This document shows positions 36,041 to 44,906 of a DNA stretch of 64,000 nt, in pieces. The position numbers were made by a program, and so were the translations under genes. The notes under the pieces are model-generated. The model did no database searches. It was not told the origin of the DNA and saw nothing but the letters and a program-made list of their open reading frames with translations. How positions within the stretch are numbered: position 1 is the first letter of the stretch; every line of letters starts with the position of its first letter. This stretch comes from Buttiauxella agrestis ATCC 33320 (GTDB lineage Bacteria > Pseudomonadota > Gammaproteobacteria > Enterobacterales > Enterobacteriaceae). Where the stretch lies: NCBI RefSeq assembly GCF_000735355.1, contig NZ_JMPI01000057.1:79795-143794 (forward strand). The letters are read 5' to 3'.

Positions 36041-37725
36041 GCGACGTCCTTATCATTGGCGAGGCAATAGCGATTGCGCCCATGCTGCTTCGCGCAATAC
36101 AGAGCCTGGTCGGCACGCTCACGGATACTTTCGATTTTGTCGCCCGGCTGCCAGGAGGCAATGCCTGCGCTGAAGGTATTGCTAAAACGGGTCTGGTTCA
36201 CCGAGAAGTGTATTTTTTCAAAGCCCTGACGCAGTCTTTCAACAACTGCCGCCGCTTGCTCTTTGGTGGTCGCAGGCATAATTATCGCGAACTCTTCCCC
36301 GCCGTAACGCCCGACAATATCCGTGCTGCGTAAGCGATGAGAAAACAGCTGCGAAATCCCCAAAATAACCTGATCGCCCGCCACGTGGCCGTAAGTGTCA
36401 TTGATATTTTTGAAGTGATCCAAATCGACCATCACCAGGCTAAAGGGAATACCGCTGTAATTAGACTCGGTAATAGCGCTTTCAAGATAATGCGTGGTGG
36501 TCGAGTGGTTATACAACCCGGTCAGGCTGTCCTGCGACATACGCGCCCGCAGGGTACGCATTCTTTCCGCACGAATCGACACCGCATTTATCAACTCCTG
36601 CGGGTCGGCCTGCTTGATAATAAAATCTTCAGCGCCGGTGCTCATCGCCCCGAACTGAGTCGTTTTATTGGTTTCGCTCGACAAATACGCAATCGGCAAA
36701 CCGATATGCTGCGGGATTTGACGGATAAGTTTCGTCAACTCTTCGCCGCTGTAATCCGGCATGTGGAAATCCATCAGCACGATATCAATCGGATGGGTGT
36801 TCAGCACGTTCAGCAAATGAGGGATTTGTGTCAGAACATGCACTTCCATGCCAGCCATGCGCAGCATTTCAGCGTTGTATTGCGCGACTTCCGGCTCGTC
36901 ATCAATCAACAAAACCTGATACGGTTTTTTCAGCGAAGGCTGCGTTAATCGATGCAGTTCCTGGACTAAATCGGTGGTGGAGGCGGGCTTAACATAATAG
37001 CCGTCGCACCCGGCTTTAATGGCATTGATGCGGGCATGGAAATGGCTGTGGCAGGAAAGATAAAGCACCGGAAACGGTGTGCCGACTTTCTTTTTTAAAT
37101 CTGACATCGCCAGCGGGCCACCGTAGGCGTGTTCCGGGAAACTCACATCCATAATCACCACCGAAGGCGGCTGCGAGATAACGGCCTTGGTGAAATCAGC
37201 GGTGTTGGTAAACACATAACAAATAAAGCCAAAGCAGCGCAGTTGCGTCGCCAGCAGCTCGGCCTGCTCGCTTTCATCGTCACACAGGTAAACCGGCTTA
37301 ATGGTGCGGTTAATCGCCACTTCGTCCTGGCTTGAAGCGGCTATCGGGAATTTCACAAGTGAATCCCCGCCGCGCCGTGCGCTTTCCGCCTGCTCTTCGG
37401 TTAAGGCGTAGAGCTGCTGAACCAGCTCTTTTAGCTTGTGGTAAAGCGAGTCGGGAAGCGTATTGCTCACCAACATATGCTCACCTTCCGCCGCAAGACT
37501 GGCTATTTTGGTGAAGCCAAACGAAGCGCTGGTGCCGTGGATGCTGTGCAGTAAAAGGTGTAATTGTTTATTGTCCGCATCCACAGGTGCAGCCGTCAAC
37601 TTCGCCAGCAGAGCGTCCGCTTGTTTCAGCATTTCGGGAATGCGCTGCAAAAATCGCTGGCGTAAACGAGCGATTTTATCCTGCGCGGTGTTCATCGTAT
37701 TTTGCGTCAATTGTTGATTCATCAT
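36037..37725 (-). CDS. Hpt-REC-REC-GGDEF output protein (diguanylate cyclase)
   Basis: A 562-residue effector of the chemosensory operon. Domains in order: Hpt (about 15-115, phospho-His candidate H60 in LLHSIHGTSASFG), REC1 (about 145-262, CDDES and VVIMDVSFPE), REC2 (about 268-385, LIDDEPE and VLMDFHMPDYSG), GGDEF (about 398-555). The cyclase is GRYGGEEFAII with an intact I-site RSTD five residues before it, so it should be active and product-inhibited. It resembles PleD and WspR in logic but carries its own Hpt. It should turn CheA phosphorylation into c-di-GMP. Confidence 0.9.
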   Translation of the reverse strand: MMNQQLTQNTMNTAQDKIARLRQRFLQRIPEMLKQADALLAKLTAAPVDADNKQLHLLLHSIHGTSASFGFTKIASLAAEGEHMLVSNTLPDSLYHKLKELVQQLYALTEEQAESARRGGDSLVKFPIAASSQDEVAINRTIKPVYLCDDESEQAELLATQLRCFGFICYVFTNTADFTKAVISQPPSVVIMDVSFPEHAYGGPLAMSDLKKKVGTPFPVLYLSCHSHFHARINAIKAGCDGYYVKPASTTDLVQELHRLTQPSLKKPYQVLLIDDEPEVAQYNAEMLRMAGMEVHVLTQIPHLLNVLNTHPIDIVLMDFHMPDYSGEELTKLIRQIPQHIGLPIAYLSSETNKTTQFGAMSTGAEDFIIKQADPQELINAVSIRAERMRTLRARMSQDSLTGLYNHSTTTHYLESAITESNYSGIPFSLVMVDLDHFKNINDTYGHVAGDQVILGISQLFSHRLRSTDIVGRYGGEEFAIIMPATTKEQAAAVVERLRQGFEKIHFSVNQTRFSNTFSAGIASWQPGDKIESIRERADQALYCAKQHGRNRYCLANDKDVA

Positions 37726-37736
37726 GATTTTTTAAT

Positions 37737-38099
37737 TTATTGAGCAGCTACGTCTGGGTTGAGAATTTCATTCACTACGGCCACTAATCTTTCTGCCATA
37801 TTCTCGTCTTTCTTCACCCAGCAATCAGGGATGATAGTAATGTCGGTCATCTCGCTGGCGCTGAGTAAAATGAACGGTTTTTTCCAGCCGTTGGCACGCA
37901 GCATCTCTAACAAGTCCAGGCCGGTAATATCCGGCATATGGAAATCGCTTATGATCAGACTGATTTCGCTGTCTGAGTCCAGATTGGCTAACGCCGTCAT
38001 CGCACTTTCGGCAATAATCACTTCATAACCGCTCATTTCCAGAAATACCGAAGCCAACTCCGCCGAAAACAAATCGTCATCTACTAATAAAACACGCAT
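37737..38099 (-). CDS. cheY: CheY-like single-domain response regulator
   Basis: A 120-residue stand-alone receiver. Acidic pocket DDD (residues 7-9), phospho-acceptor Asp in LIISDFHMPD, Ser in ILLSASE and Lys in WVKKDE are all present. I start at the ATG at 38099 (MRVLLVDDD), with AGTGAG in front. A GTG nine codons upstream would overlap the cheA stop. It is not the flagellar CheY by context. It may be a phosphate sink or shuttle between CheA and the Hpt-REC-REC-GGDEF protein. Confidence 0.9.
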   Translation of the reverse strand: MRVLLVDDDLFSAELASVFLEMSGYEVIIAESAMTALANLDSDSEISLIISDFHMPDITGLDLLEMLRANGWKKPFILLSASEMTDITIIPDCWVKKDENMAERLVAVVNEILNPDVAAQ

Positions 38100-38119
38100 T
38101 TTTTTCTCACTTAGCGCCG

Positions 38120-40255
38120 TCAGCACAACAGCATCTTTAATGTTTCTATAAGACTATCTTGCTCAAAATCACCCTTGGCGATGTAAGCATCCGCGCCGAC
38201 CTGAATGCCCCGGCGGCGGTCTTCTTCTTTTGCCCTGGAGGTGACGATAATTATCGGAATATGTTGATAATTTTCTTCAGCGCGAAGTGCTTTAGTCAGT
38301 GAGAATCCATCCATTACTGGCATTTCGACATCCGTCAGAACGGCGTCAAATTGCGTTAAGCGCGCTTTTTGTAAACCTGAGAATCCATCTTCAGCGAGCG
38401 TGACTTGATAACCGTGCGCTTCCAGCACGTTTTTCTCAATTTCACGGGTGTTCAGGGAGTCATCGACGATCAACACATGCCAGGAGTTTTGTCGAACCTC
38501 TGGCTTATGCGCGGCCGCCCTTGGTTGCCCCTGCTTTTGCGCCATTTCCATCAGCACCGGTACCTGCAAAACGCTCACCAGTTGGTTATCCGCGGTGAGC
38601 ACCATGCCGGAAACCAGAGCCTGGTGCTGCATGTGTTTCGGCAGGGGTTTTATCATCATGTTGCGTTCGTCGAGCAGGTTATCCACCAGCATCGCCATCT
38701 TGCCGAACTGATTCTGAATAATGATCAGCAGCAAACTGGTCGCCACGGGCGTAGGGGTCTGGCTGCCGTGTCGGTCATTAATACGCAGGATCTCGGCGGC
38801 GGAAATCACCGGAATAAACTCGTTATGCAGAATGATGGCCGGGCGGTCAGCAATATCGCGAATCTCTTCGCGAGAACATTTCACCACTTCGACCACATAT
38901 TGCGCCGCAAGGCCAAACAGGTGGTTTTGCTGTTCAAACTGCAAAATGCGCATCATCGCCAGTGAAATCGGCAACCTGATAATAAAGGTGGTGCCCTGGC
39001 CTGGGCGGCTGTGAACCTGAAGCGTGCCTTGCAAATCGGTGACGATAGTTTTGCGAACGATATCCAGCCCTACGCCGCGTCCCGAAAGCTCCGTGACAAT
39101 TTTGCTGGTCGAAAAACCGGGGTGGAAAATCAGCTCGTTACATTCCAGCTCTGAAAGCTGGTCAACCACATCGGCGCTCACCAGGCCGCGAGCAACCGCC
39201 TTGGCACGAATCGCCGGGTAATCCAGGCCGCGCCCGTCATCTTCGACGCGCAACAAAATACCGCGTCCGTCTTGCTGCGTGGTCAATGTGATAGTGCCGC
39301 GCGCCGATTTCCCGGCAGCCAGCCGCTCTGGCGCTTCGCAAAGCCCGTGATCGACTGCGTTGCGCAGCAGATGCGTTAACGGCTCAGAAAGTCGGTCGAT
39401 TAATTGCCGGTCAATTTCTACTTCGCCGCCCAGAATCCGGCAGTCCACCTGCTTATTGAGCGAAGCCGCAAGTTCACGCACCTGCTGTGAAACAGGCTCG
39501 AACAGCATGGAAACCGGGAGCATGCGAATCGTGGTGGCGACGTCATACAGTTCGTACATCTGGAGATGCTGAACCTGGAAATCTTCTTTTAGCTGGCGGC
39601 TAAATTGCAGGATTTCCTGGCGGAGTTGGTCGGCATCCATATGGGCCAGGCGCGGCCCAATGTTCGACAGGCTTTGAACCTGCTGCTCCAGGCGGTCATG
39701 GCTGGCAACCACTTCGCCGAGAATATTAATCAGGTCATCGAGTTTTTCGAGTTTGACGCGCACCGAACCGGCTTGTTTGAGTCCGCTTTCTGCGATATCG
39801 AGCGCCACAACGGGTTTCTCCGCCGGTACGACTTTTGCCTGCACCGGTTCGTCGCCCATTTCGCCACGGCTGGCACGCGCCAGACGCTCGCATAATTGTG
39901 CGTCTGCCGGGGGCAAGTTGTTAGTGCCTTCGCTGGCGGTCAACTGGTCGAGTTGCCTGGAGATGTCATCCGTGGCCTGCAGAATCAGCGTGCCGAGGTT
40001 TTGGTCGGGTTCGAGTTTCTTATCGCGCAGCTCACTTAAGATCTCTTCAAGCTGATGGGTGACATCGGCGATGCTTTGCAGTTTCAGCATACGCGCGCCC
40101 CCTTTCAGGGTATGGGCTGCACGGAACATCTCACCGATTTGTGCATCAACATTTTCACCCGATGAGAGCGAAAACGCCCCTTCTTTCACGGTCTGCAAAT
40201 GGCCGTTTGCTTCATCAATAAAGCGCAGCACAAATTTTTTAAGATCGATTGCCAT
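38120..40255 (-). CDS. cheA: Hybrid CheA histidine kinase with C-terminal receiver
   Basis: A 711-residue kinase. P1/Hpt has H48 in FRAAHTLKGGARML. P3/P4 dimerisation and ATPase domains follow (HLLRNAVDHGL, VEDDGRGLDY, GRGVGLDIV), then a P5/CheW-like domain and a REC domain from about residue 590 (LIVDDSLNTRE, VLTDVEMPVMDG). The CheA-REC fusion is typical of alternative-function chemosensory systems such as Wsp (WspE), not flagellar CheA. The P2 domain appears absent. Confidence 0.94.
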   Translation of the reverse strand: MAIDLKKFVLRFIDEANGHLQTVKEGAFSLSSGENVDAQIGEMFRAAHTLKGGARMLKLQSIADVTHQLEEILSELRDKKLEPDQNLGTLILQATDDISRQLDQLTASEGTNNLPPADAQLCERLARASRGEMGDEPVQAKVVPAEKPVVALDIAESGLKQAGSVRVKLEKLDDLINILGEVVASHDRLEQQVQSLSNIGPRLAHMDADQLRQEILQFSRQLKEDFQVQHLQMYELYDVATTIRMLPVSMLFEPVSQQVRELAASLNKQVDCRILGGEVEIDRQLIDRLSEPLTHLLRNAVDHGLCEAPERLAAGKSARGTITLTTQQDGRGILLRVEDDGRGLDYPAIRAKAVARGLVSADVVDQLSELECNELIFHPGFSTSKIVTELSGRGVGLDIVRKTIVTDLQGTLQVHSRPGQGTTFIIRLPISLAMMRILQFEQQNHLFGLAAQYVVEVVKCSREEIRDIADRPAIILHNEFIPVISAAEILRINDRHGSQTPTPVATSLLLIIIQNQFGKMAMLVDNLLDERNMMIKPLPKHMQHQALVSGMVLTADNQLVSVLQVPVLMEMAQKQGQPRAAAHKPEVRQNSWHVLIVDDSLNTREIEKNVLEAHGYQVTLAEDGFSGLQKARLTQFDAVLTDVEMPVMDGFSLTKALRAEENYQHIPIIIVTSRAKEEDRRRGIQVGADAYIAKGDFEQDSLIETLKMLLC

Positions 40256-40263
40256 ACGGTTCT

Positions 40264-41691
40264 CTAAATCCCATCCTGACTGGTGAACTGCGCCAACTGA
40301 TGTTCACAAAGAAAACGAAACGAATTACTCGGGAACGACAAGGGCAGCCGCAACGAACTGGCGTTGGCCGTCGTATTGTTCATTTCCGCGTTGAGTAATT
40401 GCAGTGTGATGCGGTAGGTTCGCTGCGCGGGGCGATGCAGTTCACTTTGCCGATACATTTCCGCCAGGTAGTAATGCGCGGGCCAATACCCAGGCTGTTG
40501 ATAAACCACCTGTTTAAACCAGGCAATCGCCTGTTGTGTGTGGTGCTGCCACATCATGGCCAACCCCAGCAGCATCTTCGCTTCCGCTGACCATTCATCA
40601 AGTTCGAGGACATGCTGCGCACTGAGCGCGGTTTGTTCGAACTCGCATTTTTCCAGCGCAATCGCGCCTTTAATCACCAAGGCTTCCTGGTTATCAATAT
40701 CGCTATCGAGCACCTGGCTAATCCACTCTTCTGCTTCGACAAAACGTTTGTCAGCCACACACGCGAGCGCCTTTTTAATCCAGCTATCGCACTGCTGCAC
40801 GGAGGGAACCGATGCGGCCACAAAAGGGGCCTGGGCCGGAATCACCGGAGTGATGATCCTGGGTGCGACGCTTGCCGCCGGAGGCTGAAGGCGCGATGTT
40901 TTCGGCTGGCAGAAATAGAAATGCCCGCTCTCTTGTTTGAGTTTTAAGATGCCAAAATTATTGGCTAGCGTTTCCGCATTCCCAAAGAACAGCGCGCCAT
41001 CGGGTTGCAGAATGTTCAGCAAATTAAAATGCAGCAGTCGCCGCGTTTCGACATCAAAGTAAATGGAGACGTTGCGCAGCAAGATAATGTCGAATTGGGG
41101 TTGGAGTTGTTCTTTAACAATATTCGAGCGATGGAACGTCACTTTTTCGCGGATCACATCGTGTAACTGAAATTGATTCCCGTGGCGCGTGAAATACGTT
41201 TGCTGCAATAGCGGGTCAACGCCGCGAAACGAGTAGCTGGAATAACTCGCCGCGCGGGCTTTCTCGAGAATTTTAACGTCGATATCGCAGCCGTGAATTT
41301 CCACGCTTCTGGCAAATTTATCGTGATATTTCTGGTGGAGCTTTATTGCCAACGAGTAGGCTTCTTCGCCAGATGAACAGCCTGCACTCAGAATGCGTAC
41401 CGGGCCGCCCTTCTGCTCAAGCATGCGCGGCACCAGCTTTTCACAGACGATATCCAACACTTCCGGCTCGCGGAAAAAGTAAGTTTCATTGATGGTGAGC
41501 AGACTTAACAGCTTGTCGAATTCGACGCTCGAGACGCAAAGTTTCTCGTAATATTCAGCGCTACTTTCTTTTCCCCGCTCGGAGATGCGCTGATGCAAAG
41601 CGGCATTCAGCAACCCTTCCATGCCGTTGTAAAAATGCAGGCCGACACGGTCTTTAATAAGATCTTTAAAGGCTGCAATATTGGGGATCAT
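40264..41691 (-). CDS. cheR: CheR methyltransferase with TPR tail
   Basis: A 475-residue protein. The CheR SAM-dependent MCP methyltransferase occupies about residues 1-270 (SAM loop ILSAGCSSGEEAYSLA near 98; NETYFFREPEV). A TPR-type helical repeat region extends from about 300 to 445 (YWPAHYYLAEMYRQ). WspC of Pseudomonas also has a C-terminal TPR region. Start overlaps cheB stop by 4 bp; 8 bp separate it from cheA. Confidence 0.92.
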   Translation of the reverse strand: MIPNIAAFKDLIKDRVGLHFYNGMEGLLNAALHQRISERGKESSAEYYEKLCVSSVEFDKLLSLLTINETYFFREPEVLDIVCEKLVPRMLEQKGGPVRILSAGCSSGEEAYSLAIKLHQKYHDKFARSVEIHGCDIDVKILEKARAASYSSYSFRGVDPLLQQTYFTRHGNQFQLHDVIREKVTFHRSNIVKEQLQPQFDIILLRNVSIYFDVETRRLLHFNLLNILQPDGALFFGNAETLANNFGILKLKQESGHFYFCQPKTSRLQPPAASVAPRIITPVIPAQAPFVAASVPSVQQCDSWIKKALACVADKRFVEAEEWISQVLDSDIDNQEALVIKGAIALEKCEFEQTALSAQHVLELDEWSAEAKMLLGLAMMWQHHTQQAIAWFKQVVYQQPGYWPAHYYLAEMYRQSELHRPAQRTYRITLQLLNAEMNNTTANASSLRLPLSFPSNSFRFLCEHQLAQFTSQDGI

Positions 41692-42755
41692 AAGCGTTTA
41701 CCTTCAAAATACCGGGGATGGGTCATCGCCAGTAACGTCGCGGCGAGCTGCTCCAGCGGTAAGATTTTGTGGATAACGTTCTTATCAATGGCGAATTTAT
41801 TCATACCAAACACCACCGACGTCACCTCGTCCTGAGCCAGCGTTTTACCGCCTTTGTGGAAAATCGCTTCGATTCCCCGGCAACCATCACTGCCCATGCC
41901 CGTCATAATGAGGCCGACCGCTTTTTCACGATAAACCTCAGCCACGGACTCCAGCAGCAGGTTGCAGCTTGGGTGGTACACGTCGCTGGCCTGGCGTGCG
42001 ACAGCCGCTAGACGATGGTTTTTTTTCACCACCAGATGCTGCTCAGGCGGCAGAATGTAGACCCGTCCTGCGGTTAAAACGTCATTCACTTGCGCCAGTT
42101 GCACTTGCAGCTCGGTAATGCCATCCAGCCATTGCACCATGCTGGTGGCGAAACCGTCGGCAATATGCTGCGCGATAATAATCGGGCATGGGAAAATGCC
42201 CGGTAGCGCCTGTAACAATTTGCTCAGTGCCTGCGGGCCGCCCGTGGAACAGGCAATCGCCAGCACAAACGGCCATTCGTGATGCTGCGGTTGAGCGATT
42301 TCAGGGATCGGCGCGGTTTTCACCGCCCCTTCTGCATGATGCCGTAGCCCCTGAATGTGGCGTATCACCTTCACTTCCACCAGCATTTCCACCTGACGAT
42401 GTAACGCTTTCGTCGCCTGCACCGACTCGCCAGGGTTGCAGACCACCGCCAACGCGCCGCGGGTGATAAATTCCGCATCCCACTGCGCATCGGCGTAATA
42501 ACGCATCACCATGATTGGAATGGCGCAGGTCGCCATAATCGTTTCCACGGTTTCGACATTTTCACGACCCGGCGCACCTAACGTCAGCACCAGAAGCTGC
42601 GGAGCCATCTTTTGCACCAGGCTCGCCGCTTGTTCGCGATGAACGGATTGCCCCACCACTTCAATGCTTTTATTAATCTCAAGCTGTCGAATCAAATCAT
42701 TGCGCGACGAGCCGCCATGATCGACGATCAGCACGCGGATTTTAGGCCTGCACAT
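41688..42755 (-). CDS. cheB: CheB methylesterase with degenerate receiver domain
   Basis: A 355-residue protein. The C-terminal methylesterase/deamidase is intact, with Ser in IACSTGGPQAL, His in IAQHIADGF and Asp in MTGMGSDGCRG. The N-terminal receiver-like domain begins VLIVDHGGSS where CheB normally has a DD pair. The phospho-acceptor position is T58 (LLVLTLGAPG) instead of Asp. Phosphorylation control of this CheB is therefore unlikely. It is second in the operon after the MCP, which it overlaps by 14 bp. Confidence 0.9.
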   Translation of the reverse strand: MCRPKIRVLIVDHGGSSRNDLIRQLEINKSIEVVGQSVHREQAASLVQKMAPQLLVLTLGAPGRENVETVETIMATCAIPIMVMRYYADAQWDAEFITRGALAVVCNPGESVQATKALHRQVEMLVEVKVIRHIQGLRHHAEGAVKTAPIPEIAQPQHHEWPFVLAIACSTGGPQALSKLLQALPGIFPCPIIIAQHIADGFATSMVQWLDGITELQVQLAQVNDVLTAGRVYILPPEQHLVVKKNHRLAAVARQASDVYHPSCNLLLESVAEVYREKAVGLIMTGMGSDGCRGIEAIFHKGGKTLAQDEVTSVVFGMNKFAIDKNVIHKILPLEQLAATLLAMTHPRYFEGKRL

Positions 42756-44841
42756 CAGAGCCGTCCGTCAGTTTGAAAGACTGTGAGGCCTGATTTAGCT
42801 CATTGGAAAGCTGAGTCATATCCTGGCTGATAGACAGAATGTCTTTAATCGATTGCGAGGTGTAATTACTGGCCACCACGATCTCACGCAGCGCCATAAC
42901 CACCTGATTGCTTGCCGTTTTCTGCTGCTGCGTAGAGAGTGAAATCTGCATGGCGGCGGTAGAAGTTTGCTCGGCGGTCGCAACGATATCATGCAGGCGA
43001 TCGGCGCTGACTTTGCAGGCTTTAGTACCCGCTTTAATGCTGTTACTGCCTTTCTCGGCATTGAGCACCAGGCGGTTAATCGAGTTCTGAATTTCGCTGA
43101 TTTTGTTCTCAATCTCGAAAGTCGATTCCGTTACGGAGTCCGCGAGGCGACGGATTTCTGCGGCAACCACCGAGAAACGTTTACCCGATTCACCCGCACT
43201 TGCCGCTTCAAGGGCTGCGTTAAACGCGATGAGTTTGGTTTGGTCCGCAACGTTATTGATGATAATCATCACGCGGCTAATCTCTTTGGACTTGTTACCC
43301 AGCATCATGATTTCACGCATGCTTTGCTGGTTGTCACTGTCGATATCAGCCATACGAGTGAGCAGTTCGCCCATCGAATCAGAGCCTTTGTTGCAGTCAT
43401 CAAGCGTGACATTGGCGATATCCACCACCGCACGAGAATGCTCGGCAATTTGCGTTGAGGAGGCCGAAAGTTCTTCCATCGTCGAGGTGATTTCTGCCAC
43501 TGAAGATGAAGTTTCCACGCTGGTCGAGGCCTGGCCATCCACCGCTTCGGTGATATTTAAAGCCGCTTCATGAACGCGGCGGGCATGTGAAACCACTCCG
43601 CCCACCAACGCGTGCAACGACTGACGCATCTTTTCGTTCGCACTGAGCAAATCACCGATTTCATCGTTGTGATCGACCTGCACATTCACGGTCAGGTCGC
43701 CCTGAGCAATAGATTGCGAAATTCGCAGCACTTTATTTAAACGGCGTGAAATCAGAATACGGCTGGTGGCGGCAATCAAAATCAAAATCACCGGCATTAA
43801 CAGCACGCTGAACATCAGCAAACTGTTACGCACCAGATTGCTGCTGCGGGCAACATCGTCGACATAACTGGTGGTGGAAATAATCCAGTTAATGCCATCT
43901 ATATATTCAAATACCGCAACACGTTTGCGCGGTGCCGCACCGTAACCGCTCACGGTTTCGTAATAAACCGTGCCATTTTTAAGCGCCATAATATCGGCAT
44001 AACGCTTGTAGCCATGGGCGTCGGTAATGTTTTCTACATGCTGGTTAGCAAGCGTTGGGTGCGCCACCATCATGCCGGGGCTGAACCCCGCATCCAGCAC
44101 GTACGCATAGCCGCCTTCGCCAATGTGAACCGCTAGTAACTCTTTAATAACTGGCTGCAGCGCCAGTTTAACGTCAAAACCAATCGCAACAGCCCCCACC
44201 ACCTGGCCGAATTTATCGGTAATAGGTTCGTAGTGGCTGATGAATTGTTTGCCATATATCGTCACCACACCTGAATAAGGTTTATTTTTAATCAGCCCCG
44301 CTAACGCCGGGTTGTCATGGCTCAGAACGGTGGATGTCGCTATTTTGCCTTCTTTGCCCTGGAGAGTGGTGGAGACACGAACAAATTGCTCGCCTTCACG
44401 AATAAAGGTCGAGGCAAATACGCTGGTTAATTCGGTGAAATGCGCATTAATACGCGTATCGCTTAATAAGGCTTTTAACTCTTCAGTCCCTAATGAACGC
44501 AGCGGCACCGGAGACATATTCTGGTAGTTATTAATATAAACATTGCTGTAACGTTCAGCGTCTCGGGTAACTCGTTTATATTCAGTAATAATATTGTTAT
44601 GGAAGATACGCGTATTTGAACGCAAAACTTCCAGGGCGTTATCCTGCAGTTGTTTAGCTAAATACGATGACAACAGGAACGATGCGCCAATCAGCAGCAC
44701 GGCGATGCAGGCAACCAGCATCAGCCCTAGCTTCATCGCCACCCCCACATGTAATTTATGCAGCCAGGATGTCAGAAAATTTTCGCTGCCCTTGGTTTCT
44801 TCCACATCTGAGGGGCGCTGTATTGTTAAAAATTTACGCAT
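42742..44841 (-). CDS. Methyl-accepting chemotaxis protein with Cache-type periplasmic domain
   Basis: A 699-residue chemoreceptor. TM1 is at about residues 37-58. A periplasmic Cache_3/Cache_2-type ligand domain spans about 60-335 (GVVTIYGKQFISHYEPITDKFGQVVGAVAIGFDV). TM2 is at about 341-361, followed by HAMP and a long coiled signalling region. The kinase-contact tip is AASAGESGKRFSVVAAEIRRLA. It lacks an evident C-terminal NWETF-type CheR tether. It heads the che run and is preceded by an EAL gene 65 bp upstream. Ligand unknown. Confidence 0.93.
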   Translation of the reverse strand: MRKFLTIQRPSDVEETKGSENFLTSWLHKLHVGVAMKLGLMLVACIAVLLIGASFLLSSYLAKQLQDNALEVLRSNTRIFHNNIITEYKRVTRDAERYSNVYINNYQNMSPVPLRSLGTEELKALLSDTRINAHFTELTSVFASTFIREGEQFVRVSTTLQGKEGKIATSTVLSHDNPALAGLIKNKPYSGVVTIYGKQFISHYEPITDKFGQVVGAVAIGFDVKLALQPVIKELLAVHIGEGGYAYVLDAGFSPGMMVAHPTLANQHVENITDAHGYKRYADIMALKNGTVYYETVSGYGAAPRKRVAVFEYIDGINWIISTTSYVDDVARSSNLVRNSLLMFSVLLMPVILILIAATSRILISRRLNKVLRISQSIAQGDLTVNVQVDHNDEIGDLLSANEKMRQSLHALVGGVVSHARRVHEAALNITEAVDGQASTSVETSSSVAEITSTMEELSASSTQIAEHSRAVVDIANVTLDDCNKGSDSMGELLTRMADIDSDNQQSMREIMMLGNKSKEISRVMIIINNVADQTKLIAFNAALEAASAGESGKRFSVVAAEIRRLADSVTESTFEIENKISEIQNSINRLVLNAEKGSNSIKAGTKACKVSADRLHDIVATAEQTSTAAMQISLSTQQQKTASNQVVMALREIVVASNYTSQSIKDILSISQDMTQLSNELNQASQSFKLTDGSDVQA

Positions 44842-44906
44842 GGGTTTCCAGTTATCTAAATAATGTGAAATGAATGCTTAATTAAAGAATTTGTTTATGC
44901 GTGTCG

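Noticed and set aside
36337..36948. 203-codon plus-strand frame opposite the Hpt-REC-REC-GGDEF gene
   Set aside because: It is an antisense shadow of a clearly coding gene, without family resemblance or a translation signal.
35152..44841. Flagellar chemotaxis operon
   Set aside because: CheA carries a C-terminal receiver, CheR has a TPR tail, a GGDEF output is embedded, and no cheZ, motAB, tar or flagellar gene is present.
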